The notes under the pieces are model-generated. The model saw only the letters and a program-made list of their open reading frames with translations. It ran no database searches and was not told the origin of the DNA. The position numbers and the translations under genes were made by a program. A stretch of 64,000 nt of DNA from Neonectria sp. B-13 (lineage: Eukaryota > Ascomycota > Sordariomycetes > Hypocreales > Nectriaceae), in the NCBI GenBank assembly GCA_002682825.1, contig NOKP01000053.1:62001-126000 (forward strand), written 5' to 3'. Shown in pieces: positions 48,342 to 59,559 of this stretch; the stretch's first letter is position 1, and each line of letters opens with the position of its first letter.

Positions 48342-50011
48342 ATGAAGTTTGCTCACGACTTCAAGGCAACTCTGGCCACCCAGAGTTAGTTGGACTCCCA
48401 ATTTCCAGTCCGCTTTCCCGAGACTGACAACTCGTCGCGCAGACTTCCCTCCCCACTGGGTTGACCAGGCCATTCCCTATAGCCAACTGAAGAAATGTCT
48501 CAAGAAGGTCCAGCGCGAGCTGCGCGACCTCGGCCTCGACCCAGAGACGCTTCGCTCGCTGCTCGATCCTAACAACACTTCCCCAGTCGCTGTGCAGTAT
48601 AAGCTTAAAGGTATATATATACGCCCAGCCACTGCCGCTTGCATGCGACCAGCGCTGATCTGTTGCTCTTCCACTCAGCTGCCTCCGACTCGAACCTACT
48701 GCGCCCCAAACTTACCGTTAACGTTCGCATGCGAAACGGCGTCCCCATCGACGCCTCCCTCACTTCTGCCTCCAAGGAGTTTCTAAATAAGATCGCTGCC
48801 TCTATCCCCCAAGACCATCTCAGGAAGACCTCTGTCGAATCCAAGACCAGCCCTCTCGACTCCAAATCAACTCCTCCTCTGGCCGAGCCCACCGAGTCCG
48901 CTCCCCAGTCGCCCGACGAAGCGCATCACCCTCTTGCATCACCATTCGCAGAACCATTCTCGAACCCAGCACTCGACTCAGACGATGGCACCTACGAAAC
49001 CATTGAGGTTCCCCTCGTATTCGACGGCGAATTTTTCGACATCCTGCAGAGCGATGTTAGCAATCTAGACGCATTGCAGGCTGAGGAGGAGGAGAAGATG
49101 AAATCCGAGATTGTAGACCTCGGCAAGGAAGTTGCTCAGGTCGCAAAGCCATCCCGATTCTCCAAGAACGATTTGGCCCAGTGGCGCAATATTTTCGAAC
49201 TGTACCTAGATGCCGAGGTCTTTTTCGCTACCCATGAACAGGACCATGGCGCACGATCAAGCCAAGTTGCCTTGAAACAGCTCACATGGTTCCAGAGCCA
49301 AGTTGAGAAGCAGGGCCTGGCCAAGCAGTTCAGGCTTGCAGAGAGCCGGGCCGCCTTCACCCGGTTCCTGAGTTTGAATGCCTCCTTACTCAAGAACCTG
49401 CAGTTCCAAGAGCTCAACAAGCTTGCCATCTCTAAGATCCTCAAGAGTTAGTGTTTACAATACCCTTGGTCGAGACCCCACACCCGCTAACGCAGTACGT
49501 ACTCTTCAGAGTTCGACAAACGAACATCCTTGGGCATTTCCAAAGCCTTTCCCACTGCGGTTCATTCGAACAAGCTTCTAGCAGGAAACGTTGCCCGGGA
49601 TGTCTGTGCTCAGATGTCTCAGGAGCTGGTCTCGGTTGTCCCACAGCTGAATGACTACCTCTGTCCTGTCTGTTTCTCCCTCGCATACCTGCCCATCCGC
49701 CTGGATTGCCATCATGTCTTCTGCATCCGCTGTGTAATCAAGATCCAGCGCCGTCGAGAAAAACACTGTCCTCTGTGTAGGGCTGATGTGGTGATGAAGG
49801 CCTCCACAGGTGAGTCGCTTCACCATTCCTGACCCTTGATTGCCTCGAGGTTGACTCGTTTCCTACAGAACACCTCGACTACGAATTGACCAAGTACGTA
49901 AAGAAGTACTTCCCAAAGGAGGCTAAGGAAAAACAGCGCGCCAACGACATCGAGCGTGGTATTGAAGATTACGGGCCTGGGTATGTTCACAAGGAGTGCA
50001 CTGTCATGTGA
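48342..50011 (+). CDS. SPX-RING E3 ubiquitin ligase
   Basis: SPX domains sense inositol pyrophosphates and phosphate status; the RING finger recruits an E2. Exons 48342-48384, 48443-48610, 48679-49446, 49510-49809 and 49869-50011 encode 473 residues. The SPX part starts MKFAHDFKATLATQ and continues FPPHWVDQAIPYSQLKKCLK, then AAEV-like helices around FELYLDAEVFF and a conserved LNKLAISKILKKFDK. The RING is C3HC4: C378, C381, C393, H395, C398, C401, C413, C416. This is the class of plant NLA and yeast Pqr1. The protein ends KECTVM, a possible CaaX box. The first exon is only 43 nt, placed by the conserved SPX start and a GTTAGT donor. Convergent with cystathionine gamma-synthase. Confidence 0.9.
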
Positions 50012-50352
50012 ACCTCGAGGCCATCGAAACTGCCTGCAATGGCGCAACGTTGGGCACAATTACCCCCATCTACTCTACACGCTGGGCAAGCGTATTCTCT
50101 TTGGAAAGATAAAAAACAACATCATTAACAGGTGAGTTGCTGTTTGGCTTATTTTACACATGATTCTCTATCTGACATAGGCGATGGAGGGCAGAGGAGA
50201 CCACTATACTTGGGCGATAGATCAGTAAACGGCCATTCTGATCACGAGAGTTCTTTGTGGAGATAATAAACAGGATTGGAGCTGGCTCGAGACATAAAAC
50301 CCAACCAGAGGCTGTGGGCACCCGATGGGACTGTTCATCTGATGCTATCCTT

Positions 50353-52419
50353 CTAAGATATCGACACGTCTTCGGCAGCCTTCAGTGCCTTTCGGAACGT
50401 GTCTTGCAACTCCATCGTCTCCTCGAGACCGACACTGACACGGACAAGATCTGGGTCTACGCCAAACTGCGCTGCCCATGGCAGTTCTAGGTAGTGCGCT
50501 AGGACGACGTATGGGGAACATAGCGTGAAGTTGGTTCCCAGGCTCGGTCCCTTGGCAATATCCATGCAGTCGTAGAATGCTTGGGCTTGCTCCTTGCGGT
50601 CAAACACGACAGACAGCAAGCCGCCGTAACCTCCATTGGGCAGGCGGCAGGCATCGTAATAGGGCCGGGATGGGTTATGCTTTGGATAGTACACGCGCTT
50701 TACGAGAGGGTGCGCACGCAGCACATCACAGATAGCCTCTGAATTCGCATTGATGCGCACCACGCGGGACTCAAAGTCACGGCTGTTCCTTTCCATAAAG
50801 ATGACGTCCTCGGGCCAGTATGTGTCTTCGTAATCTTCTCCCATGGTAGCCTTCAGCGCCTTGTAATATTTGCTCTCCGGATTGAGGATGGCGCTGCCGC
50901 CCATCACGTTGGAGTCGCCGGAGAAAATTTTGGTCAGGCTGCTTACAACAATGTCGGCGAACTGCAGGACATTGATGTTTGCAAAAGTGCCTATCGTTTC
51001 ATCGACCACAATGGCAAAGTCAAATTCATCGGCAAGCTTTCGAAGGCGTGTGAGATCCGGGCAAGTGAGTAGGGGATTCCCGGGAAACTCGCAGAAGAGG
51101 GCCAGGAAGCGCTCCCCGTTTTTGAGCTTGACCTCTAGGTCATTCATATCTTCGGGTGACGCGTGGCCGTAGAAGAGACAGCCGGGGCCGAACTTTTGCA
51201 AGATTTTGAGCGTATCGACGTAGGGGAAGCCGAAGTTGATGCTTTTCCTTGGCTCCCGCGCCTTCAGGAGGGATCGATGGGCATTGAAGATGGCATTCAT
51301 GCCACATGGGTAAAGGTAGACGTCACCTTCTTCCAGGCCCTGAATGCCACGGGTGTTTGACGCCAGGGAAGGTAGGGGGCCATTGTTGAGGTCGACCTCG
51401 TGGGCCAGGGCGCCGGCGATGCGTCTCCGAATGGCCGACTTCGCACGCTCAATCATGGAGAGGTTAAGGTTTCTGCCAAAGCGCTCCTCCAAGAACTGAG
51501 AGCTCTCTAGGGATTCTTCCGGTTCCTTGGGAGACGAGGTGCGGGGGGCTATGGGTGGGATGTCGACAGATCCTGGGCGCTGATAGCGTTTGGGACCTCG
51601 GAAAGGCCTGCCCGCGGTTTCCTGGGCAGCTTGCGTTCCGGCGGCGGGAGCCAGCAGATGGTCCTTGAACAGATCGTGGCAAAATTCGGCACGGCGACTC
51701 GAGGTACCATCGCCCGTGTGCTGCCAGTACTGCTTGGCGATGGGGAACACTTCCTCGGGGAAGACGACAGCCGAGATGGTGGGAGATAATTTTTTCAGGA
51801 GGGCAGAAGGGTTCTTGGAGGCGTCGAGGGCGAAGTCGATGACGGAGAGTTGGCGCTCCAGCTCCGGCGACACTCGCTGGCGGATGAAGTCAAAACACCT
51901 CCTGGCGACCTTTGGGGTGGGGACGAGCATGGCTTGCTGGCCTGGACGTCCATGGCGAGAGACGATGTCCTTTGCAAAGGCAGCGATGCTCCGGTGGACA
52001 AAGAATCTGGAACTGCGTCAGTCGACCAGTAACAGTTGCAGTTGCAGTCGCAGTCGCAGTCGCAGTCGCAGTCGCAGTCGCAGTCGCAGTCGCAGTCGCA
52101 GTCGCAGTCGCAGTCGCAGTCGCAGTCGCAGTCGCAGTCGCAGTCGCAGTCGCAGTCGCAGTCGCAGTCGCAGTCGCAGTCGCAGTCGCAACGCTGGAAT
52201 TGCCAAGTGAACTCACCGAGGGTAGCCCGTCGTCAAGCGACTAACAACCCATTGCTCTCCCTCCTCATAGCCGATGTTGGACTTCCACGTCGGCAGGGAC
52301 ACGCTGACAGCCTGACGAAGCAGTTGTTTAGTACACAGAGGCAGAGCCTGAAAGAAGTCGCCATGACTCACATGTGCTGTGTCGGGAGGGATGGACTCGC
52401 CGAGTTCAAAGTGCGGCAT
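50353..52419 (-). CDS. Cystathionine gamma-synthase (Str2/MetB type)
   Basis: PLP enzyme that joins cysteine to an activated homoserine ester to form cystathionine in transsulfuration toward methionine. Exons 52372-52419, 52217-52311 and 50353-52006 encode 598 residues, near the 600-640 of fungal Str2-like proteins. The start is MPHFELGESIPPDTAH, joined to AVSVSLPTWKSNIGYEEG and LTTGYPRFFVHRS. The Cys/Met-metabolism fold follows, with EGDVYLYPCGMNAIF, FAIVVDETIGTF and the PLP lysine, probably Lys407, in SSLTKIFSGD. Intron 1 (60 bp) lacks stops, so the frame reads through it. Intron 2 (210 bp) holds a 26-unit hexanucleotide repeat. The substrate (O-acetyl or O-succinyl homoserine) cannot be read from the sequence. 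Confidence 0.9.
52033..52188. repeat. Hexanucleotide repeat (CAGTCG)26
   Basis: 156 bp of CAGTCG on the plus strand; the first two units are CAGTTG and the rest look perfect. It lies entirely within intron 2 of the cystathionine gamma-synthase gene, where it is CGACTG in the sense direction and makes up three quarters of the intron. Frames through it give simple dipeptide strings with no biological meaning. Confidence 0.97.
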
Positions 52420-52918
52420 GATCGATGAGACTGCTTTGCTTGTCTCTCTCTTTCTGGTGGACGTCGGCACAGGGACAGTAGGCTTCGTATAGTATGTAGC
52501 AGAAGCTGATGATGACGGCTGAGCTGTGGACAGGGCGTACTGCTCAAGTCTTTTTTCTATGAAATGACACTGAGGCGCTGCTTGGTTGGATGCACAAGGA
52601 AGAGAACAGTCAGTCAAGGAGCCCGAGTCCGAGGATCGGAGTGTAAGTGTAGTGCCGGGCCTTGACAAAAGCGGGAGGAGCTGCCCGGCTTGGTTTAGTA
52701 ATTGCCTCCTTCTCTACCGGGTCAGGGGTTTTCCTCCAAAATCCCTCTTTTCGGGGGCTTCTCGACCCCCAAAAATCCTTTCCGTGTCCAGCGCCTGCCC
52801 ACTGTGCGTACTAATAAATTGGGTGGGATCTCATACTTGGTCCTTGGTAGGTTGGCAGGTGGGTTGTCATGACTAGTAGCGGAGGGGAGTCGGCCCCGCC
52901 CACACCGACCATTGCTCT

Positions 52919-53079
52919 GAATACCATAACATACACGCCCTTATCCCTAACATAAACTAGTTAGCTAGTGCTTTCAGGTTAGGATGGGATTAGTTTAGAC
53001 ATTTCCTCTGGTTAGTGTGGTGACTTGTGCTTTAGGTTAGTCGTATGTTAGGGATGAAAGCGTGTATGTTAGGGTATTC
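52919..53079. repeat. Inverted-repeat element, possible MITE
   Basis: 161 bp with about 36-bp imperfect inverted arms. The left arm begins GAATACCATAACATACACGC and continues CCCTAACATA; the right arm is its complement with a few mismatches. Flanks CATTGCTCT and CATTACTTG are only partly alike, so a target-site duplication is uncertain. No coding capacity. Confidence 0.6.
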
Positions 53080-53267
53080 CATTACTTGTGCTGTTGTATG
53101 AAAGAATTGCAATCGCGATGACTGTGCGACCCCCACTACACCACCACGCTGTGACGTACTGACGGACGCGCGGGGCATTGGCAGCACAGCACATTCGGCA
53201 TTTGAGAGCCCGTCAATCGGCGTTCCAACATCTAATGTTTCTGTATTTTGTTAGGTAGCTGTGTACC

Positions 53268-53305
53268 TATGTATGTATGTATGTATGTATGTATGTATGT
53301 ATGTA
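53268..53305. repeat. ATGT microsatellite
   Basis: About nine tetranucleotide units of TGTA/ATGT in intergenic DNA. Confidence 0.9.
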
Positions 53306-53733
53306 CTTATGTGTGAAGGATGCATGCGTGCATGTATTCATCAGTCCCATTTCCGTGTATTCCCTTCGATGCAACCCAAAACAAAAAGCACGACAACACA
53401 CACTCGTAGCTTTGTCAACCAGCCATGTCAGAGGCAGTACATTATTCCCCCTCGATCTAAATCCGAGACAAGTCGCCCGACACAAACAAACACCCCCCAA
53501 ATCCTTGAGACTTGTCTAGTTCCCCAAGACCCAATCTAAGTCAAGATGCAATTTGAACTGATGCCTTTCGTCGTAAACAAGAAAACACCTGCTGCTATCA
53601 CAGGCATGTAGAATGTTCAGAGGTCACATTGCGCAGCTCGCCTCGTACTGTTGATCCAATGGGGCGGCAAGTATAAAACTTCCTGCCCCCCTGGTCCAAC
53701 CATCAATCCACACGGCCTCCTATTCACCATCAT

Positions 53734-55878
53734 TTACCGCACCCTGCGGCTCCGCCTGCTGGTCTTGCTTCCGATGCAGCTAATGCTGTCACTAGGAGCA
53801 ATGCTCACCATGTCGTCGTCCCAGTTGGCGTGACTGCTGCCAACACCACTCATGGGTAAGCCAATGTTCCTCGCCGACATGTGACTGGGAGCCCTGTTTG
53901 AGTGGCCCATGATGATGGGGGGCTCGCCCCCGTTTGATAGCCTAGTTACACTGAACCTGCTGCCATCCCGGCTCCTTATCACTAGCTCTGGACCCCGTGG
54001 ATAATCTTCATAGCCCGGATAGTCCTGGAACTCTTCAAACTCTTGAACATGTTGAAAGCCAGGGAATTCAGGCACATCCGGTACTTCAGGAACCTCAGGC
54101 GCCTCCATCACCTCAGTCTCCACCTCCGGGGGTGGTGGCCGGCGGACCGTCCCCGAGGATCGATGGGACCGGGCGGAAAAGTATGAGTCGCGATCGGGAT
54201 CGCGGTGAGGCCGTTGAGATCGGGCACGGGAATGCGTCGACTTTGGCGCACCAGTGTGGCGGGATCCAGCGTGGCGGGATCCAGCGTGACTGCGATGCTC
54301 TGCATCAGCGACGACGAGCGAGGATCGAGTGAGTGGTGCTTCACTGCGGCTTCGCACGGTCGAGGCACGACTGCTTTGCCTAGATGATTGGCGGCTGTGG
54401 GCCTCCTCAATCTCGTCTGGAACACGGCTTGGAGCCCTGCTTTTCGCAACACTCTTGGTGGTGCTTTTGGCAGTGCTCTTGGCAGTGCTCTTGGTGGTGC
54501 TCTTGGTGGTGCTCTTGGCGGTGCTCTTGGCGGTGCTTCTAGCAGTGCTTTTGGCGGCACTACTCCTCGCAACAGTGCTTCTTGCAGCAGTGCTTCTGCC
54601 GCTGCTGAGATGGGGCTCCTCCGTCAAGTACTGCACAGGGCGACGAGAATGCTGGCGAGGGGGTGGTTCGTCGCTGTCTTCGTCATCATCGTAGGGCATC
54701 TTCCTCGGGGTGTAATCATCTGGAAAGGACAGACTCCTTGAAGGATACTGGTCCGGGTATGTTTGCCTCCGGGGCGGCTGTTCTTCCTCGTACCGCGTCC
54801 AGGGATTGTCTTCTAGATAGGGCATAGGTGCAGGAAGAGCTTGCCGCTCGTAACCACCGGAGGGCCTGTAGGGCAGTGCCTTTGTGTGATGTTCCGGATA
54901 TAATGGCTCGTGGTCATCGCGACGGCCCTTGTAACTGGAGGGTGCTTTCTCGGGGCAGGTGGAGCGACGCGAGAGGATCGGGGGCTCCATATCATGGCGG
55001 GGTTTGCGTTCCTTCTCCCTGGTTACCATGCTGTAGGTTAGGGCTGCCCCAGCACCGGCAACAGCCGCAACACCAAGCAGGGCACCGACGACCGAGGTGG
55101 TGCTTAGCCCGATGTTGTTGGGGCTTTGGCGGGGAGAGATGGACGGCTCCGCGAAAGGGTCCCGGTCGTCAGCTACATGGCTCGGGGCGCGTTGAGACAT
55201 AGTAGCGGGAACGAGGGATCCGTATCCAGGATGGTCAGATCGAGGTGAAGGCCGGGCATGGAAGGGAGCCTGAGAATGAGCGTGGGAGGAGGCCGACGAA
55301 GAAGCCGAGGAGGGAAGAGGATGGGACTGGGAACGAGTGCGGGAATGCGTCGACTGGGCGGTGTCGAACTGCCAATCTAGGACGCGGCCTAGGTCTTCTC
55401 GACAGGAAGGAGGAGAGCAAAGGACTTGGATGGTATTGCCGTCGAGATCTTGGACCGTGGCTCGACCTGGGGATACACCGCCCTCGATGCCCAAGCGATG
55501 CCTTGGGCTAGGCCCACTTGGATGGCCGGGAAAGCCGTTTCCTTCGGCCTGCAGCCGCAGCCACGGATTTGCTGCGAGGGCACAGTCGTGGAACTCGGCG
55601 ACAGCGACCGGAGACGGGGCAGCGAGGACGATGAAGGAGAGCTTGAGTGGCTCGAAGGGATGGGGCGCCTCCCGGATCTGCAAGACCGGCAACGGATCGC
55701 CTTCGCTCTGTCCCTGGCGTTGTAGAGCAGCGCCTGGGAGGCCGTAAGTGACAGTCCCCACTGATGAAGCCTGCTCGCGATCGGTGGCAAGGTAGCGTAG
55801 ACCAAGGGGCTGAAGAATGCTGGCGTAGAAAGAAGTCGAGGATGCCAGGTGCGACACCTCAAGGTAAGGCAACACCAT
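53734..55878 (-). CDS. VOC/glyoxalase-fold protein with membrane segment and long disordered tail
   Basis: Single-exon 714-residue protein. Residues 1 to about 160 match the vicinal-oxygen-chelate (glyoxalase/bleomycin-resistance) fold: YLEVSHLASSTSFYASILQP at the start, YGLPGA, and VQDLDGNTIQVLCSPP at the end. A hydrophobic glycine/alanine stretch at about 263-285 (VVGALLGVAAVAGAGAALTY) could be a membrane segment. The rest is charged and disordered, with a run of STAKSTTKST-type repeats at about 429-480 and arginine/serine-rich stretches, ending KTSRRSRRVR. I cannot tell whether the VOC metal ligands are complete, so catalysis is open. An uncharacterised fungal family is the safest call. 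The start is the first ATG of the frame, immediately before the VOC strand. Confidence 0.72.
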   Translation of the reverse strand: MVLPYLEVSHLASSTSFYASILQPLGLRYLATDREQASSVGTVTYGLPGAALQRQGQSEGDPLPVLQIREAPHPFEPLKLSFIVLAAPSPVAVAEFHDCALAANPWLRLQAEGNGFPGHPSGPSPRHRLGIEGGVSPGRATVQDLDGNTIQVLCSPPSCREDLGRVLDWQFDTAQSTHSRTRSQSHPLPSSASSSASSHAHSQAPFHARPSPRSDHPGYGSLVPATMSQRAPSHVADDRDPFAEPSISPRQSPNNIGLSTTSVVGALLGVAAVAGAGAALTYSMVTREKERKPRHDMEPPILSRRSTCPEKAPSSYKGRRDDHEPLYPEHHTKALPYRPSGGYERQALPAPMPYLEDNPWTRYEEEQPPRRQTYPDQYPSRSLSFPDDYTPRKMPYDDDEDSDEPPPRQHSRRPVQYLTEEPHLSSGRSTAARSTVARSSAAKSTARSTAKSTAKSTTKSTTKSTAKSTAKSTTKSVAKSRAPSRVPDEIEEAHSRQSSRQSSRASTVRSRSEAPLTRSSLVVADAEHRSHAGSRHAGSRHTGAPKSTHSRARSQRPHRDPDRDSYFSARSHRSSGTVRRPPPPEVETEVMEAPEVPEVPDVPEFPGFQHVQEFEEFQDYPGYEDYPRGPELVIRSRDGSRFSVTRLSNGGEPPIIMGHSNRAPSHMSARNIGLPMSGVGSSHANWDDDMVSIAPSDSISCIGSKTSRRSRRVR
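54429..54590. repeat. Coding tandem repeat (STAK/STTK)
   Basis: Imperfect 12-bp repeat (sense strand AAGAGCACCGCC type) encoding alternating lysine-serine-threonine units in the tail of the VOC-fold protein. Likely length-variable between strains. Confidence 0.8.
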
Positions 55879-58800
55879 CGTGTCTTATTATACTTCGTAT
55901 ACGTCCGTGGAGCTGCCAATACGGCTGCCCGCTGGGACGCCCCGCTCAAATGCCTTGGCTTGCTGGATGGACCCTTGGGAAGCCTTGAAGGGCCCTGGTA
56001 GTAGAAGAGGCGGACGTGGTGCTGGTTGACCGACCAGGGGGCGTTGGGGCTGGGGGTTGGGTTAGGCGGAACGACGGTTAGGGTAATGTGCAGAGGGAGA
56101 GGAGGATTCGGGGAGGGAGCAAGAAGACGGTGAGTGGAGGGGCAGAAAGGAGAACTGGGGGGGAATCAGGAGGGATATGAGGAAGGGGAGGGGAAATTGG
56201 GGGAGAAAAGAGGACGAGAGATGTAGCTGAGGAGCCCGCGGGTGAGGTGGCCGAGGAGGAAGAGGAGAATGAGAGGAAGAGGAAAGTGAGGAGGAGGAGA
56301 AGGAAACGAGAGGGGAGAGAGATGGTGGTGGGGTTGACGATTGGTGATGGATGAGGGCGATGGTCGATGGCACCGATGGAGATGCAAGATATGTACTTCG
56401 CAAGGTACGTAGTGGTGCACCAGCACCTTGTCTTATGGGGCCTCCTGTTGTTTTTCTTTTCCGTCGCCCCTTAGCCTGACGCCCTGATCACGATCTGGGC
56501 TGCTAATTCGGGCTGAGCTGGGGATTGGACGTGTCGGCGTTGGCGTGTTGTGTGTTTTGGTGGCCGTTGGTAAGTGGTTAGCCGGTCGAGATGGTGGAGT
56601 GTGCGGGGGTGAGTGAAGCTGAGACTGGGAGAGCCTGAGAGAGCCTGAGAGAGCCTGAGAGAGCCTGAGCAGCCTGTGCAGTTGCTTCTCTGGCGCTTCC
56701 TTCCTTCTCTCTTTCCTCTTAATACAATGCGTGCGGAGGAAGGTGCGGCACTGTACGGGAATGTGCAGTACTGTGCAGCAGAGTTGCAGTATTATGTGCC
56801 GGTATAGGCGCGCACGTGCGCGTGGTATAAGACGGAATTGAGCGACCTGTGGGGGTATGTAGTCTATGTGTGGGCGTGTCTCTGCGTGGTTTGGTCCTTT
56901 TGTGGTTGTTGCTTGGCTGATGGATGGACTGACTGAGCTGAGTGACTGAGTGATTGAACCAGTGTTTGTGTGAGTGGCGAGACCGAGAGAGAAGAGAGCA
57001 GAAGAACACGGCGGACAGCTGGGATGGACCCGGTATGGCTTATGACCACGACTCTACGGGCCCTCGTCTCATCGGCCAGCCCCCCGTGTCTCATGAGTCT
57101 CCTCTCGTCTTGCGCGCGCCGCCCTCTGCGTCTCGCCGTCTTATGTACATGCTCTCCTCGGCGTCCGTCAGCTGCCCACCTGCCCCTCCATCTTAACCTA
57201 TCTGGATCTCGAGTACAGTGACGATGGTGCCCCGTCGTCTGTACGCAGTGCTACCAGTCATATGCACGGCGGACATGATACTGTGCCAGCACCCCTGGCG
57301 GCTGTACCTTGGCCTGGAATCCTGCATGGCATCTCCTCACGAGTTGTCACATCGAATCATGACGGGAAGGCTATCGGTAGAAAAGAGCCACATGATGGAG
57401 GGGGCCATTTGTGCAGTGCGGCGATTGTGCACTTACGATACCTAGGCTAGTGGTAACGCCTGCTCGCCCGTGCTTCAGTGTGCTTGAGAGGTGCTGATAT
57501 GCGTTACCAACTGTGCGGTGGTCGTGGATGGATTTTGTGGGTGACAAAACAGCGCTACAGTGCGGTTCCCATACGCGTCCCGTCCCGACGCCAACCAATA
57601 CGCCCAAATCGGGCTCCTCCCTCGCCGTTGACTAACCACCATCCCGATCCCGCGCCAACAAACGGAACACATCCTGCGCCATCTCCAAGGAGTACATCGC
57701 GGCCAATGTAAAGTTAGGGAGCCAGCTGGGTAGGGAGGTAGCAGACACGGCACTGTGCTGTACTGTAATCGTCTCTGTTTGGTACCTGCAGCGACAGGGG
57801 CAGCGTGACGATGGCGTGGGCGCTGGATGGGAGGACGGTGGATGTTTGAATGGATGGATGGATGGGTGGATTGATCGCGGATGGAGGCCAAACAGAGAGC
57901 ACCACTTCTCCCTCCGACCTACGTAGTAACACCTGGCCGCCGCCAGTTGGAATTCCCTCACACCATGCGGAGTCCTACGAATGAATACCGGCCTACCTGG
58001 AGACCTTTGTCCCTCTCTGGCATCTGGCGATTTCGCTCTTCTGGATATTCTCCTACCAAAGCCCGGGTCTCTTACTCTTACACTTTTGAATGTGAACTTG
58101 ATACTGGAACACAGGCCTAGGATAGGTCGCTAACAAGGGAATAAGCTCCAGCTCCAGCCTCGTTCTTGACCGACTGGGCCCCCCCTAATGTGCTGTTCCA
58201 CGTCCACTAAGCCGTTGACGCGTGCCACGTCGAGCCCGACGGCTGGCCCAGAGTTGCCGGGCTCGTTCCACCGGCTCCTCCACCGACCTCTACCCCCGGC
58301 TCACCCCCGGCCACCCCCGGGCTCTCGGCTACGTAGCTTGGTGGCTCCGGTCACAATCGTCTGCTAAGTATCTACTTTGTACGAGTACCATTGCCCAGCA
58401 TGGGGCACCTCGTCTTGGCTATTGACGGCCAGCACGTCTTGTGTGTGCGAACCAAGCGTCCTTGTATGCCTGCATCTAGCCGTATTCAGGCATAACGCAC
58501 AAGGCTAGATAGGTCGGTACTGCGTACGCCACTTGCGGATACACTGGCAGTTTACCGTTCACTGCCACCGGTACTGCCTCATCTTAATGGTTCGTCCTCA
58601 CCCGGCTTCTTCGTTCCCAGTCAACGTGTGTCCTCGTGACGGGTTCCGCCATGTTCGCTCTCGACTTTCGCACGCGGGCACCGACAGTTTGACCCTTCTG
58701 GAAGCAAACCATTTGGAACACTCAGCCGTCGTCCTCTGAGCGCTGCATGCCGACAGGAACGCTTGTCCCAAGACGAGGCAGACCGACCAGACCACGCGAC

Positions 58801-59559
58801 CCAAGGCGGGGCAACCACTTGCAGTTCGATTTCCTTAGCAGGCCGGCAGCCGTCAAGTACATTCATTGGCTGCAATATGGGCAGCGAAACTCGTCTTGAG
58901 CTGTTTTAAACTGTCATTACAAGTCGTTCGCACTTGAGATTCGCAATTGTCGTTGTGCGTAACATGCACTTTGATTATGCCACAGCTGTGACTGTACATT
59001 GTCTTCCTCCTCATTGCCTTGCACTTAATTGGCCTCTCACGCCAAGTCAGCCTCAACAAGCCCCATGTGACCATATCTGATGCCCATTCAAGCGAGATAG
59101 ATGCCTGCTCGCGCGCTGGAGAGCACTTCGGAGCGCTTCTCTCTCACTTGATCGTTCGCCCTACTTCGCCTCGCTCCACCCCGTGTAGCCTTGCCTCGCC
59201 TTGCGGCGGTAGTAGACCTGTGTTAGTTGTCTTCGGACCCGAGTTTGCTTGGGAATTGAACCAAAACAGAACAAGAAACAAAAGCTTAACAGACGTGCCG
59301 ACGCAAAGAAAAGAGCAAACATGAAGGAAAAAAAATGGGCCAAGTTGAAGTGGCCCATCAAGACGACAATGAACCCGTCTTGGACCCGTTGTTGAACGCC
59401 CCATGTTTTGGTTGTAAAAACAAGCGACAGCGTAAACCTAGGCATTCCAAGTCTTTGCCTAGCCGATCTGCCTCGCGACGATGTTGTATTGCCGCCAGGC
59501 GAAAGGGCGTTTGGCTTCTGCCTCCATTCTTGTTCCCAACCGGGGACCCTTTGATGCTT
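55879..59559. other. 3.7-kb region without a recognised gene
   Basis: Upstream of the VOC gene is a strongly strand-biased tract (about 56040-56350, purine-rich on plus, pyrimidine-rich on the gene's strand). Then come four AGAGCCTGAG units (about 56628-56670), GATG repeats near 57850, and C-rich sequence near 58300. Short open frames overlap on all strands and none resembles a known protein. The section nearest the VOC gene may be leader or promoter; the rest is unassigned. Confidence 0.4.

Larger units (their letters stand above)
52420..53733. other. Intergenic region with a hairpin element and ATGT repeat
   Basis: Between the cystathionine gamma-synthase start and the VOC protein stop. 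It contains an inverted-repeat element (52919-53079) and an ATGT microsatellite (about 53268-53305). No gene recognised. Confidence 0.5.

Noticed and set aside
51890..52244. Open frames made of Ala-Thr, Ala-Val, Arg-Leu or Ser-Gln dipeptide runs
   Set aside because: They are translations of the intronic CAGTCG repeat in different frames.
52420..52668. N-terminal extension of cystathionine gamma-synthase from an upstream ATG at 52668
   Set aside because: The conserved protein begins at MPHFELGESIPPDT (52419). The upstream residues are low-complexity and precede the family start.
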